A stretch of 64,000 nt of DNA from Moraxella sp. ZY210820. Lineage in GTDB: Bacteria > Pseudomonadota > Gammaproteobacteria > Pseudomonadales > Moraxellaceae. Made by a program: the position numbers and the translations under genes. The stretch covers positions 496,001-560,000 of the forward strand of contig NZ_CP089978.1 in NCBI RefSeq assembly GCF_030674635.1, written 5' to 3'. Below, one piece after another: positions 52,674-62,551 of this stretch. The notes beneath the pieces were generated by a model. That model made no database searches and was not told the origin of the DNA. It was given only the letters and a program-made list of their open reading frames with translations. The stretch's first letter is position 1. Every line of letters starts with the position of its first letter.

Positions 52674-52704
52674 AAAATAGCCCTATATTAAATAGAGCTA
52701 TTTT
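52674..52704. terminator. Stem-loop downstream of the small lipoprotein gene
   Basis: AAAAATAGCCCTAT pairs imperfectly with ATAGAGCTATTTT. The left A-rich flank gives a U-run on the minus strand, appropriate for the gene at 52722. Confidence 0.65.
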
Positions 52705-52721
52705 GATTGATGCTTGGCTGA

Positions 52722-53096
52722 TTAAGGCTTAGAGAGTAATTTCCAACCTTTGCTGGTATTCATTAGACGGATTTTATTATCATCAGAAATATAACCGCCT
52801 TTAACCGCTTGTAAAATCGTGTTTTTAGGCACACTTACGGCAAAAATTTCGGCTTGCTGTCTATCTTCAGATAAAATCACATCAATATTATAAGTTACGC
52901 CTTTAATGGTTTCGCTTAGTTGAATATCAGCAATATTGGCGACACGCACACATTGTTGTCTAAGTTTCGACCATGTAAAATCGGCACTAGTTAAGCAACC
53001 ATATTTATCTTTTTTTCCGTCAATAGGTTGAGTCTGACAAGCCATGATTAAAGCACTAAAACATGAAATAAGAATAATTTTTTTCATCATCATCAC
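52722..53096 (-). CDS. Small lipoprotein of unknown function
   Basis: A 124-residue lipoprotein. The signal peptide has the lipobox LIMAC with Cys20; Gln at +2 suggests the outer membrane. Two further cysteines (YGCLTSADF and QQCVRVANI) may form a disulfide. The mature domain is beta-rich (IKGVTYNIDVILSEDRQQAE). The start is ambiguous among four consecutive-Met codons. It is not recognised beyond this. Confidence 0.75.
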   Translation of the reverse strand: MMMMKKIILISCFSALIMACQTQPIDGKKDKYGCLTSADFTWSKLRQQCVRVANIADIQLSETIKGVTYNIDVILSEDRQQAEIFAVSVPKNTILQAVKGGYISDDNKIRLMNTSKGWKLLSKP

Positions 53097-53179
53097 TTTT
53101 TAAATAAGATGATATGATGATAACATATCATACAGTTGAATTGTGCTAGAACGGATAATAAATTGTGAAGAATTGATAC

Positions 53180-53212
53180 AAACCGTTCATTTGATAAAAA
53201 ATGAACGGTTTT
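53180..53212. terminator. Intrinsic terminator after the alcohol dehydrogenase gene
   Basis: AAACCGTTCATTT pairs perfectly with AAATGAACGGTTT over a 6-base loop, with T/A-rich flanks on both sides. It lies just past the stop at 53234 on the minus strand. Confidence 0.82.
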
Positions 53213-53233
53213 AAGAGATAAAAGTTGTTTAGA

Positions 53234-54313
53234 TTAATATTCAATGATGACTTTCATTGCTTTAGTTTCAGCAGCGTGTTTGAATACATCATAGGCTTTT
53301 TCAATTTCACTAAATTTGAAATGATGTGTTGCCAATTTTTCCATTGGTAATTTACTGCATTCACACGCTTTTAATAGCATACCAGTTGTATTGGCATTAA
53401 CTAAACCTGTGGTAATTTTTAAGTTTTTAATCCACAATTTGTTAAGCTCAAAACTGACGGGCTGACCGTGTACACCCACGTTAGCGATGTTACCACCTTC
53501 TTTGACGATTTTTTGGCAAATATCCCAAGTTTGTGGATAGCCTACGGCTTCCATTGCACAATCTACGCCACGACCACCAGTAATTTCAAGTACTTTAGCC
53601 ACAACATTTTCTGTATTTGGATTAATAGTGTGTGTTGCTCCCATTTCTTTTGCCATTTTTAGGCGGTTTTCGTCCATATCAATTACGATAATGGTTGATG
53701 GAGAATATAACTGACCTGTTAATAGACAGCCCATACCAACAGGACCCGCACCGACAATTGCAATTGTATCACCTGGTTTTACATCGCCATATTGAACACC
53801 GATTTCATGTCCAGTGGGTAAAGCATCGGATAAGAAGACAGCGACATCAGTATTTAAATGATCGGGTAAAATGTACAATGAGTTATCTGCAAATGGCGTA
53901 CGAACATATTCAGCTTGTGTGCCATCAATCATATAACCCATAATCCAACCACCATTTTGGCGGCAGTGTGAATACAGTTGTTTTTGACAGTTTTCACATG
54001 AACCACAACGACTGACACATGAAATAATCACTTTATCGCCTTTTTTGAAGTTTTTAACTGCAGAACCCACTTCTTCAACGATACCAATCCCTTCATGTCC
54101 TAAAATACGACCATTCCATTCGCCTGTTTTTTCACGAGCGGTTGCTTCAATTTCAGGGTTTTTACCTTTCCAAATCCCTAAGTCTGTACCACAAATTGTG
54201 GTTTTTGTCATACGAATAATAGCATCGGTTGGGTCAATGATAGTGGGTTTTGGGCGATCTTCAAAACGAATATCATTTTCACCATAATACGTCATTGCTT
54301 TCATTGTAGTCAT
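53234..54313 (-). CDS. Zinc-dependent alcohol dehydrogenase
   Basis: A 359-residue medium-chain dehydrogenase/reductase. Catalytic zinc ligands are in TTICGTDLG and GHEGIGIVEE. The structural zinc site is CVSRCGSCENCQKQLYSHC, and the cofactor-binding motif is IVGAGPVGMG followed by VIDMDENRL, where the acidic residue at the end of strand 2 favours NAD. The exact alcohol substrate is not deducible. The Met at 54313 (MTTMKAMTYYG) has AGGA at the right distance; an earlier ATG overlaps that site. Confidence 0.88.
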   Translation of the reverse strand: MTTMKAMTYYGENDIRFEDRPKPTIIDPTDAIIRMTKTTICGTDLGIWKGKNPEIEATAREKTGEWNGRILGHEGIGIVEEVGSAVKNFKKGDKVIISCVSRCGSCENCQKQLYSHCRQNGGWIMGYMIDGTQAEYVRTPFADNSLYILPDHLNTDVAVFLSDALPTGHEIGVQYGDVKPGDTIAIVGAGPVGMGCLLTGQLYSPSTIIVIDMDENRLKMAKEMGATHTINPNTENVVAKVLEITGGRGVDCAMEAVGYPQTWDICQKIVKEGGNIANVGVHGQPVSFELNKLWIKNLKITTGLVNANTTGMLLKACECSKLPMEKLATHHFKFSEIEKAYDVFKHAAETKAMKVIIEY

Positions 54314-54725
54314 GATAAAATTCCTCATCATTTGGATAGTACAGATTAAAAATAAACCAAATGCGAGTATTTGTAAAGTGTTATTGATAAATTTTTTATT
54401 TTAAATCATTATGTTATAACATAATTATATTGTAATGTTTGATAAATACAATGAATAATGACTATTCTTATATCATGAAAAATGATAGAGCATGATAGTA
54501 ATTGGGTCATTATACATAATAATATCGATTCTAAATAAGATATTTGTGAGTGAGATAATATTTATTATCCTATAAATTGTGTTATTTTTATTATTAAAAC
54601 ACTAGATATAGTATTTTATGCTCAAAAATAAATCAAACTATCGATAAATAATATTGAAAATAATTATTGTTTATTATATTATAAATGATAATGATTGTTA
54701 TTAATTCTTTATGAAGGAGACGATA
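54314..54725. other. AT-rich divergent promoter region with a Fur-like box
   Basis: About 410 very AT-rich bases between the alcohol dehydrogenase and the unknown gene at 54726. Apart from the Fur-like box at 54687-54705 I see no structure or gene. Confidence 0.6.
54687..54705. promoter_or_regulatory. Candidate Fur box
   Basis: GATAATGATTGTTATTAAT matches the 19-base Fur consensus GATAATGATAATCATTATC at about 14 positions and is itself partly palindromic. It ends 20 bases before the start codon of the next gene, so Fur binding would block the promoter or ribosome access region. Confidence 0.62.
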
Positions 54726-55118
54726 ATGTCTATCAAGCAAGTCGCTAATATTCAGCAACCTACACAAGCGAGTGAAGCTATTCGTGCCTTTTTTACTTTA
54801 CAATGCTGTTGGTTGAATAATGAAGAAGTTTATTTAGAGCAAGGGTGTTTACATTGTGGCTCGGCTGCTACTTATTTGATTTTTTATACCAATCGTCAGA
54901 TTCAAAAGTTGATGTTAGATTTTATTGGACAGCATAATTGTATTGCACGTGTGGATTTACGTGATTTGCCACATTTTGAGCAAGATTATGAGATATTTTT
55001 GCAAATTTTAGAACAAGAAATCAATGCTTATGCACGTGCTGTATCTCATTTGGCACGGTGTTTGCCATTTGAGCAAGTTGAGTCGATTTTTGAACGTCAA
55101 TATGCAATTGCGTGTTAA
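54726..55118 (+). CDS. Uncharacterised protein, possibly iron-regulated
   Basis: A 130-residue soluble protein, not recognised. The N-terminal half has clustered cysteines (LQCCWLNNEEVYLEQGCLHC) and a GSAATYLIFY strand. The C-terminal half is helical, and the last residues are YAIAC. AAGGAG at 54714 serves the ATG at 54726; the upstream ATG at 54711 overlaps that site. The Fur-like box upstream suggests iron repression. It is followed 46 bases later by darP. Confidence 0.65.
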   Translation: MSIKQVANIQQPTQASEAIRAFFTLQCCWLNNEEVYLEQGCLHCGSAATYLIFYTNRQIQKLMLDFIGQHNCIARVDLRDLPHFEQDYEIFLQILEQEINAYARAVSHLARCLPFEQVESIFERQYAIAC

Positions 55119-55164
55119 GCATTTTATTGAGATAATATAGTATTCACTTATTTTGGAGAATACT

Positions 55165-55689
55165 ATGGCACGTCGTCCTACTCGTTACAATGAAGATGAT
55201 TTTGAATCTTTAGAAGGTCGTGCTAGTAAAACTGAACAAAAAAAAGCTGTACAACGTTTATCTGCAATTGGTGCACAATTAGCTGAACTCAATAAAGAGC
55301 AAATTCAACAACTCCCTGTAGATGAACGTTTAATCGATGCTTTGCTTGATGTACAAGCGATTAGTTCATTTGAAGCACGTCGCCGTCAATTTCAGCGTAT
55401 TGGTAAATTATTACGTAATGAAGATGAAAGTGTAATATTGAGTTATTTAACACCGAAACAAAGCCCTAAAAAATTGGCACAACTACAACGCTGGGTTGAG
55501 CGTATGATTGAACAGGGCGATAGTGCCATTCATGAATTTAGTAAAGAATATAATGCTTGTGAACGTCATACTTTACGTCAGCATGTATTACGCATTGTGC
55601 GTGATAAACAGCAGAACCCACAACAAGTTGAGTCATCAATGCAAAAATTGTTAAATTATATTCAGCAAGTTGTTTTATTATCAGACTGA
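55165..55689 (+). CDS. darP: Ribosome biogenesis protein DarP/YjgA
   Basis: A 174-residue protein of the YjgA (DUF615) family that associates with the late 50S assembly intermediate and promotes peptidyltransferase-centre maturation in E. coli. Conserved stretches are RRPTRYNEDDFESLEGRASK near the start, LLDVQAISSFEARRRQFQRI and HTLRQHVLRIVRD. The ATG at 55165 after GGAG gives the family start MARRPTR. Confidence 0.92.
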   Translation: MARRPTRYNEDDFESLEGRASKTEQKKAVQRLSAIGAQLAELNKEQIQQLPVDERLIDALLDVQAISSFEARRRQFQRIGKLLRNEDESVILSYLTPKQSPKKLAQLQRWVERMIEQGDSAIHEFSKEYNACERHTLRQHVLRIVRDKQQNPQQVESSMQKLLNYIQQVVLLSD

Positions 55690-55913
55690 TGTGGTAAGAA
55701 AAAATAAGTTGCATAAAAGAAAAGTAGGAAAAATTGAAAATAACTGCTTTTTTTTTATGCAAAAGAATAAAAATAATGAGAAAATAATCACTTTTTATGG
55801 GAAATCAAGACTAAAGTATAAGTTACTTGACTAAAATAATATGGATAATCAATACTAAACAAACCCACCTTCTTTAGGTGTTTTAATTTTAGGCTGTTTT
55901 AAAGGAGCTAATT

Positions 55914-56249
55914 ATGGATGAGGTTCAAGTAGAAAGAATTCTACAAAATCCAAAATTTAAAGCATTGGTTGCTAAAAAGCGTAATTTAAGTTGGAGCTTA
56001 GCAGCTTTAATGTTGTTTATTTACATTGGTTTTACTTTGTTGGTTGCATACAATCCAGAGTTTTTGCGTACATCAATTAGCGGCGGTGTGATTACTTGGG
56101 GTATTCCACTTGGTATTGGTGTGATTGTTATTTCATTTGTATTGTGTGGCGTATATTCAACTATTGCTAATAATTCATTCGATGTACTGAATAAAGAAGC
56201 AATGGACGAAGTGGAAGCGATTACCCACAATAAGGGAGGTTCATTGTAA
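55914..56249 (+). CDS. yjcH: DUF485 (YjcH) membrane protein, partner of actP
   Basis: A 111-residue inner-membrane protein with two helices (about 26-48 and 61-84), [20 protein letters not shown], the DUF485 signature, and [19 protein letters not shown]. The family is usually encoded directly before acetate symporter genes, and here its stop overlaps the actP start as TAATG. Its role beside ActP is not established. Confidence 0.92.
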   Translation: MDEVQVERILQNPKFKALVAKKRNLSWSLAALMLFIYIGFTLLVAYNPEFLRTSISGGVITWGIPLGIGVIVISFVLCGVYSTIANNSFDVLNKEAMDEVEAITHNKGGSL

Positions 56250-57964
56250 TGAATATTTCAACAATGAAGGCAACCTTAATGGCTGGCTTAACGATGTTGT
56301 TAAGCAGTCCAGTAATGGCAGCTGCATTAGAAGGGCAAGCTGAAAAGCAAGCAACTAACTGGACAGCGATTATTATGTTCGCTATCTTCGTAGGTGCGAC
56401 ATTATTTATTACCAAATGGGCAGCAAAGAAAACACAATCAGCAGATGACTTCTATACTGGTGGTGGTGGTATTTCTGGATTCCAAAATGGTTTGGCGATT
56501 GCAGGGGACTTTATGTCAGCAGCGTCATTCTTAGGTATTTCAGCAATGGTATTCACATCAGGTTATGATGGTTTACTCTACTCACTTGGTTTTATGGTGG
56601 GTTGGCCTATTGTACTTTTCTTAGTTGCGGAACGTTTACGTAACTTAGGTAAATACAACTTCTCTGATGTAGTTTCATTCCGTTTAGATGAAAAACCAGT
56701 TCGTAAAATGGCAGCATTTAGCTCATTGGTTGTTGTAGCATTCTACTTAATCGCTCAGATGGTAGGTGCAGGTCAGTTGATTAAGTTGTTGTTTGGTTTA
56801 CCGTATGAAATTGCAGTTGTTGCTGTTGGCTTATTGATGATGGCATATGTAATGTTCGGTGGTATGTTAGCAACCACTTGGGTACAAATCATTAAAGCGG
56901 TTATGCTATTATCTGGTGCTTCATTCATGGCATTTATGGTTATGCACCATGTAGGTTTCAGTTTCTCTGAAATGTTTAGCCGTGCAATTGAAATGTATGC
57001 TCAGGTCAATAACAAAACACTTGAAGAAGCTAGTAAAATCATGGGTCCAACAAGTTTGGTTAAAACGCCACTTGATGCGATTTCATTAGGCTTAGCCTTG
57101 ATGTTTGGTACTGCAGGTTTACCACATATTTTGATGCGTTTCTTTACAGTGCGTGATGCAAAAGAAGCTCGTAAATCAGTTGTAGTTGCAACAGGCTTTA
57201 TTGGTTACTTCTATTTATTAACCTTTATCATTGGTTTTGGTGCAATTCTTTTAGTTGCAAACAACCCACAATACTTAGATGTTGCAAAAATGGCAGCAAC
57301 TGGTCAGTTAGCTCTGATTGGTGGTGGTAACATGGCTGCAATCCACTTAAGTCATGCAGTTGGTGGTAACTTATTCTTAGGCTTTATTTCTGCGGTAGCA
57401 TTCGCAACTATCTTAGCGGTAGTAGCTGGTTTAACATTATCAGGTGCAGGTGCGATTTCTCACGACTTATACGCAAACGTATATTGCAAGGGCAAAACAA
57501 CGCCAGAATCTGAAATGAAAGTAACGAAACGTGCGACTTTAGCGTTAGCAATCTTAGCAATGATCTTAGGGATTATCTTTGAGAAGCAAAACGTTGCATT
57601 CATGGTAGGCTTGGCATTCGCTGTAGCAGCATCTGCAAACTTCCCAGTATTAGTATTATCAATGTTCTGGAAAGGTTTAACGACTCGTGGTGCAGTAATC
57701 GGTGGTTATGCAGGATTAATTAGTGCAGTTGTGTTGATTGCCTTAACTAAAGCAGTATGGGTAGATACATTAAAATTAGGTACAGACCCTATTATTGCAA
57801 TGGGTAATCCAGCGATTTTCTCAATGGCTATTGCATTCATCTGCTGCTGGATTTTCTCAATCACTGATAAATCAGCACGTGCTGAAGCAGAGAAAAAAGC
57901 ATATGACGCACAGTTTGTACGTTCTATGACTGGTATTGGTATCTCAGAAGCATCTGACCACTAA
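56249..57964 (+). CDS. actP: Cation/acetate symporter ActP
   Basis: A 571-residue sodium:solute symporter family protein. It has an N-terminal signal-like segment ([20 protein letters not shown]) as in E. coli ActP, then 13 predicted helices. Family marks include [31 protein letters not shown] and [16 protein letters not shown]. The internal helix [21 protein letters not shown] and [13 protein letters not shown] are also conserved. It takes up acetate and related short carboxylates. The gene has unusually many preferred codons, consistent with high expression, and ends in a clear terminator. Confidence 0.95.
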   Translation: MNISTMKATLMAGLTMLLSSPVMAAALEGQAEKQATNWTAIIMFAIFVGATLFITKWAAKKTQSADDFYTGGGGISGFQNGLAIAGDFMSAASFLGISAMVFTSGYDGLLYSLGFMVGWPIVLFLVAERLRNLGKYNFSDVVSFRLDEKPVRKMAAFSSLVVVAFYLIAQMVGAGQLIKLLFGLPYEIAVVAVGLLMMAYVMFGGMLATTWVQIIKAVMLLSGASFMAFMVMHHVGFSFSEMFSRAIEMYAQVNNKTLEEASKIMGPTSLVKTPLDAISLGLALMFGTAGLPHILMRFFTVRDAKEARKSVVVATGFIGYFYLLTFIIGFGAILLVANNPQYLDVAKMAATGQLALIGGGNMAAIHLSHAVGGNLFLGFISAVAFATILAVVAGLTLSGAGAISHDLYANVYCKGKTTPESEMKVTKRATLALAILAMILGIIFEKQNVAFMVGLAFAVAASANFPVLVLSMFWKGLTTRGAVIGGYAGLISAVVLIALTKAVWVDTLKLGTDPIIAMGNPAIFSMAIAFICCWIFSITDKSARAEAEKKAYDAQFVRSMTGIGISEASDH

Positions 57965-57986
57965 TCTCAGTAACAAACTCAAAACG

Positions 57987-58016
57987 AAAGCTCCAATAAT
58001 GGGGCTTTTGTTTTTT
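57987..58016 (+). terminator. Intrinsic terminator after actP
   Basis: AAAGCTCC pairs with GGGGCTTT across an AATAAT loop, followed by a T run. Confidence 0.87.
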
Positions 58017-58139
58017 ATAAATCCTATAGTCAAATGCATTATTGAATAATAAATATACATAATTATCAATTTTCTAATCATCAAAATTTTTGTTATAATA
58101 TCTTAATTTTTTAACAAATTTACATTAGGATAGCGTGCT

Positions 58140-60218
58140 ATGTCAGCCCAAAAACACAACATTTTATTTGAACTTGGTAGTGAAGAACTGCCACCAAAAA
58201 GTCTAAAAACCTTACGAGATGCCCTCAAAAGCGAAGTTGAGCAAGGTTTAACACAAGCAGGATTAAATTTTCAAGCAATTTATGCTTATGCAAGCCCTCG
58301 TAGATTGGCATTGTCTATTCAAGGTTTAGATGCCAAACAAGCCGATAATCAAAAACGCTTTGATGGTCCTGCATTGCAAGCAGCTTATAATGAAGATGGT
58401 ACACCAACCAAAGCACTTGAAGGGTTTATGCGTGGGCAAGGCATAGAAAAAGAGCAATTAAGCACTTTTATGGCAGGTAAAGTTGAAAAAGTCTGCTATA
58501 TTAGAGACATTCAAGGGAAAAATATTGATGAATTATTGCCCAATATTTTACAAGATGCGTTGGATAAATTGCCAATTGCCAAAAGAATGCGTTCAGCCGA
58601 CAGTCGCAGTGAATTTGTGCGTCCTGTACAATGGGTGGTGTTATTAAAAGATAATGAAATTATTGATGCAACCATTCAGGCATTTAAAACGGGTCGGCAA
58701 TCTTTTGGGCATCGTTTTCACGCACCAAAAGCGATTGATATTGCCCACGCTGATGAGTATTTAGACACGCTTAGAAATGCCAGTGTGATTGCCGATTTTG
58801 ATGCACGCCGTGATGACATTATCAAACAAACCAAAGCCTTAGCCGATGAAGTGGGTGCAGTAGCAATCGTACCTGATGATTTATTGGACGAAGTAACCGC
58901 ATTGGTGGAGTTGCCTGTTGCCTTGCGTGCCAGTTTTGAAGAACGATTTTTAGCCGTGCCACAAGAAGCCTTGATTAGCACAATGCAGGATAATCAAAAA
59001 TATTTTTGTTTGGTGGATAACGCAGGTAAATTACAGCCATATTTTATTTTTATTAGCAATATCAAGTCTAAAGACCCAAGTCAAGTCATCGAAGGTAACG
59101 AAAAAGTGGTGCGTCCACGCTTGTCAGATGCAGAATTTTTCTATCTACAAGACCAAAGAGAGCCTCTTGCCAGCCGTAAGGAAAAATTGCAAAATCGTAT
59201 TTTCCAAGCAGAATTAGGTACAATTTGGCAAAAAGTAGAACGAATGGCTAAAATTGGTGCAGTTTTAGCACCAATCACAGGAGCAAATGCAAATGATGTC
59301 GCAAAAGCCGCCTTATTATGTAAATGTGATTTAACCTCAGAATTAGTGGGTGAATTTCCAGAATTACAAGGCATTGCAGGGACTTATTATGCTCGCTTGG
59401 AAGGTGAAAATGAAGAAGTGGCATTGGCATTAGGCGAACAATATTTGCCTAAATTCGCAGGCGATAAATTGCCAAGTACGAAAACAGGGACAACATTGGC
59501 TTTGGCTGACCGCTTGGACACTTTGGTGGGGATTTTTGGCATTGGGCAAGCTCCAACAGGTTCAAAAGACCCATTTGCCTTACGCCGTTCAGCGATTGGT
59601 ATTTTGCGTTTAATTATTGAAAATGGGTTAGATGTCACGCTTGAAAGTCTGATTGACAGCTCATTAAATGCTTATGGTGATGTGATTAAAGACCACGCCA
59701 AAACCCGTACTGATGCGTTGGCATTTTTAGAAGGGCGTTATCGTGCCAAGTACGAAGACCAAAATGTAGCGGTGGATGTGATTCAAGCGGTACAAGCTTT
59801 GTCTCCAAAATCACCTTTGGATTTTGACCGTAGAATCAATGCTGTACAAGCATTCCGTACCTTACCAGAGGCGAAAACTTTGGCACAAAATAACAAACGA
59901 GTGGCAAATATTTTAGCAAAAGCAGATACCAAAATTGCAGATACTGTGAATGAAAGTTTATTGCAAGAAAATGATGAAAAACAGTTATTTACTGCAATTC
60001 AAACCGCTAAAAATGAAGTTGTACCATTGCAAGCCAATGCTGATTATCAAGCGATTTTACAAAACTTAACGGCTTTGGCAGAACCATTAACCCAGTTCTT
60101 TGATAATGTAATGGTGAATGCTGATGATGAAGCCCTAAAAAATAATCGCCTTGCTTTATTAAATCAAGTGCGTCATTTATTTTTATTGGTGGCGGATATT
60201 AGTGTGTTGCAAGACTAA
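58140..60218 (+). CDS. glyS: Glycyl-tRNA synthetase beta subunit
   Basis: A 692-residue beta subunit of the heterotetrameric bacterial glycyl-tRNA synthetase; it recognises tRNA-Gly. The start [20 protein letters not shown] is diagnostic. [17 protein letters not shown] and [20 protein letters not shown] are also conserved. The C-terminal anticodon-binding domain ends [19 protein letters not shown]. It is normally encoded next to glyQ (alpha), but actP lies upstream here and an unrelated gene downstream. Confidence 0.97.
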   Translation: MSAQKHNILFELGSEELPPKSLKTLRDALKSEVEQGLTQAGLNFQAIYAYASPRRLALSIQGLDAKQADNQKRFDGPALQAAYNEDGTPTKALEGFMRGQGIEKEQLSTFMAGKVEKVCYIRDIQGKNIDELLPNILQDALDKLPIAKRMRSADSRSEFVRPVQWVVLLKDNEIIDATIQAFKTGRQSFGHRFHAPKAIDIAHADEYLDTLRNASVIADFDARRDDIIKQTKALADEVGAVAIVPDDLLDEVTALVELPVALRASFEERFLAVPQEALISTMQDNQKYFCLVDNAGKLQPYFIFISNIKSKDPSQVIEGNEKVVRPRLSDAEFFYLQDQREPLASRKEKLQNRIFQAELGTIWQKVERMAKIGAVLAPITGANANDVAKAALLCKCDLTSELVGEFPELQGIAGTYYARLEGENEEVALALGEQYLPKFAGDKLPSTKTGTTLALADRLDTLVGIFGIGQAPTGSKDPFALRRSAIGILRLIIENGLDVTLESLIDSSLNAYGDVIKDHAKTRTDALAFLEGRYRAKYEDQNVAVDVIQAVQALSPKSPLDFDRRINAVQAFRTLPEAKTLAQNNKRVANILAKADTKIADTVNESLLQENDEKQLFTAIQTAKNEVVPLQANADYQAILQNLTALAEPLTQFFDNVMVNADDEALKNNRLALLNQVRHLFLLVADISVLQD

Positions 60219-60227
60219 TCATATGAC

Positions 60228-60263
60228 AAAATATTCCCTTGTTTAATCAAGGGAATATTTTTA
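60228..60263 (+). terminator. Intrinsic terminator after glyS
   Basis: AAATATTCCCTTG pairs perfectly with CAAGGGAATATTT over a 6-base loop, followed by TTATTT. It sits directly before the ribosome site of the next gene. Confidence 0.87.
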
Positions 60264-60277
60264 TTTGGGAGAGAAAA

Positions 60278-61120
60278 ATGTATTTAGATATTAAAACTGC
60301 TCAAATGAATTTAGAAAATTCTATTGCTCAATTATCAAAACAGGATTTATCCTATTTACAGATTATTCCACCAGGTTGGATGCAGGAAGAACAATATTCA
60401 GCATATTTGAAACAAATTAATCAACTTGCTCATCTTTATAAAGGTGGTAGAGTAGTAATGGCTCATATTATTCAAGCAAATAGAATGCTATTTTCTGATG
60501 ATAATCCAAATTCTTGTCCTGCTGAAATCGTATATGATGTGAAAGGGGAAAGTAGTATTGATGAATTAGCTGAAATTGCACATAAATTATTTCAATTAAA
60601 ACATACCACGCCAGATGACCCCGAATTAAGAAAATATGCAGAACATCTTACGAATGAAAATACACAGCTATTTAATAATGTTCCAAAAGTTTTGACCGAT
60701 AAAGACTTAGTTACAACGACAATGTTTATTTGGCGTCCACATTTACCGAATGGTGTTTTATCTTTGGGGTATTTTCCAATTTTAATTAGCGATAATTGTC
60801 AAGGTATAGCGACAGTATTGCCAGCACGATTTTGGCAAGATAGCGAGTTATATCAAGACTGGATTGCTTATAATGATATGGATATGAGTAATGCGTTTTT
60901 ACAATTGGATCCGAAAGGCGTGATATGGAATGAATATAAAAAGTATGTAAAACCAGCTGTCTTTGATTTTAAAATTGTTGATAAACCGCAATCAAAACAC
61001 GCTGTGGTTTCGGAACGTTCGCTTGAGTTTTTACGCTTGTGTATTGATGCTGTATATTTAGATTATCAAGAAAGAATGGGTAATAAATCAATTTGGTTGA
61101 AATTGAAATCTTGGTTTTAG
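60278..61120 (+). CDS. Uncharacterised protein
   Basis: A 280-residue soluble protein, not recognised. It begins MYLDIKTAQMNLENSIAQLS behind GGGAGAG. The middle is a mix of strands and helices (LVTTTMFIWRPHLPNGVLSL, CQGIATVLPARFW) and the end is basic and amphipathic (NKSIWLKLKSWF). It has no signal peptide or membrane helix. A longer upstream frame runs through the glyS terminator and is not real. Confidence 0.72.
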   Translation: MYLDIKTAQMNLENSIAQLSKQDLSYLQIIPPGWMQEEQYSAYLKQINQLAHLYKGGRVVMAHIIQANRMLFSDDNPNSCPAEIVYDVKGESSIDELAEIAHKLFQLKHTTPDDPELRKYAEHLTNENTQLFNNVPKVLTDKDLVTTTMFIWRPHLPNGVLSLGYFPILISDNCQGIATVLPARFWQDSELYQDWIAYNDMDMSNAFLQLDPKGVIWNEYKKYVKPAVFDFKIVDKPQSKHAVVSERSLEFLRLCIDAVYLDYQERMGNKSIWLKLKSWF

Positions 61121-61229
61121 GGTGGGTAAATATACCATAAATTTGTGTATGCCACTTGCAGCGAAATCAAAGTATGCTATACTCAAGCTCATTAGATGAT
61201 GAAATCTAGTATGAAATTTTTGAATAGTT

Positions 61230-61310
61230 AAGTAGGGTGCGTAATACGCACCTTACTCGCCATTTTTAAAACCTATCAACATAATCATCAGCATTACCGC
61301 ATTGATAAAT
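61230..61310. repeat. GGTGCG palindromic repeat with attached sequence shared with 3061-3142
   Basis: AAGTAGGGTGCGTAATACGC then ACCTTACT forms an almost perfect hairpin. From ACTCGCCATTTTTAAAA onward, about 50 bases match 3081-3142 closely, including the end of the micropeptide gene. Confidence 0.8.
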
Positions 61311-61376
61311 TATATAACAACCTAATGCCAAAAATAATATAACAAGAATGATTGTAATGATTTTTAATATCATCAT
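61266..61376 (-). CDS. 36-residue membrane micropeptide
   Basis: The reverse strand has GGAGATAAA before ATG and reads MMILKIITIILVILFLALGC followed by YIIYQCGNADDYVDRF and TAA. One hydrophobic helix fills residues 3-24. The good ribosome site and a second, truncated copy of the 3' end near 3061 suggest a real small gene that has been duplicated. Its function is unknown. It could also be a lipoprotein-like fragment, since LALGC resembles a lipobox. Confidence 0.55.
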   Translation of the reverse strand: MMILKIITIILVILFLALGCYIIYQCGNADDYVDRF

Positions 61377-61443
61377 TTTATCTCCAATCAAAGTGAGTTA
61401 GAGAGATTTTAATTACTTTTTATCTCAATAGCAAATTTTGAGT

Positions 61444-62433
61444 TTAAGTCTGTTTATTCCGCCACTCACATAAATCCACAATATCTTGTTGAATACCTTG
61501 TTTTAATTCATCTAAAGAAACATAATTTTTTTCGCCGTGCAAATAATGTAAAAAAGTAACTTCCATCAATCTCCCATAAACATCAGCCGAAAATTGTGGA
61601 AAATGTACTTCTAAACGCCATTCCAGTTGGTTTTGCTTAATCGCAGGGCGTGTTCCGACATGAGCCGCACCAAATAATGTATTCGCTTGAGTGCCTTGCA
61701 AGCCTTGTTTCTCGCTTGGTTGTTGTGCTAATAATTGTGTAAATGAACCATTGAGTAATTTAACATCAACCGCATAAATACCATGTAAGCACGGCTTTAA
61801 ACGTTTAAGGGCAATATTTGCTGTTGGAAAATCCAGTGTACGTCCAATTTTATCACCATGAACTACACGCCCTAAAATTTTATATGGTCGCCCTAATAAT
61901 TTACTCGCCAAGGCAAAATTACCATCGGCTAATACTTGACGAATGCGTGTTGAACTCACACGTTCATTAGAAAGTGTAACAGTTGCTAAATTTAAAACAT
62001 TAAAACCAAAATTACGTAAGAATTGACTATCCGCTTGGCGGTCTTTACCAAAATGAAAATCATCGCCCAAAATTAAACTGCATACATTGAGTTGTTGTAA
62101 ACGTTGTGCAAATTGGGTTGCAGAAAGTTGGCGAAAAGCGTCATCAAACTTGACTAAAATAATATAATCAATTGCTAAATCTTTTAAATAAGTGATTTTT
62201 TCACGCAAAGATGTAATGCGTGGTGGGGCATTCTGTCCTAAAAAATATTCTAAAGGTTGTGGTTCAAACAACATAATTGCACTTTTTAATTGCTGTTGTT
62301 GAGCGGTTTGTTTTAATTGTGTAATAAGTGCTTGATGTCCTAAGTGTACACCATCAAAATTACCAATGGTCATCACTAACGGTGGTAAAGTATTTAGGGT
62401 AGAAGTACAAGCATGAAGTCGAATGAGTTGCAT
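61444..62433 (-). CDS. ribF: Bifunctional riboflavin kinase/FAD synthetase
   Basis: A 329-residue enzyme converting riboflavin to FMN and FMN to FAD. The N-terminal adenylyltransferase has TIGNFDGVHLGHQALI (HxGH type) and VSSTRIRQVLADG. The C-terminal kinase has GRVVHGDKIGRTLDFPTANI followed by the GIYAVDV strand. The usual gene order is ribF-ileS, but the start of the neighbour is not in this window; a TRIC-type channel gene lies on its upstream side. Confidence 0.96.
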   Translation of the reverse strand: MQLIRLHACTSTLNTLPPLVMTIGNFDGVHLGHQALITQLKQTAQQQQLKSAIMLFEPQPLEYFLGQNAPPRITSLREKITYLKDLAIDYIILVKFDDAFRQLSATQFAQRLQQLNVCSLILGDDFHFGKDRQADSQFLRNFGFNVLNLATVTLSNERVSSTRIRQVLADGNFALASKLLGRPYKILGRVVHGDKIGRTLDFPTANIALKRLKPCLHGIYAVDVKLLNGSFTQLLAQQPSEKQGLQGTQANTLFGAAHVGTRPAIKQNQLEWRLEVHFPQFSADVYGRLMEVTFLHYLHGEKNYVSLDELKQGIQQDIVDLCEWRNKQT

Positions 62434-62551
62434 AATAGTGAAATTAAGTAATGGCGAAATATCATATTAACTTAGGTAAATTCAGGCATATATTGCCATA
62501 AAATATGGCTGTCGTCTGTAGTAAATATGCATAAATTTTTGATATTGATAA

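Larger units (their letters stand above)
61121..61443. other. Intergenic region with a palindromic repeat and a micropeptide gene
   Basis: About 320 bases between convergent genes. It contains the GGTGCG palindrome at 61230 and, on the reverse strand, the 36-codon micropeptide frame at 61266-61376. Confidence 0.65.
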
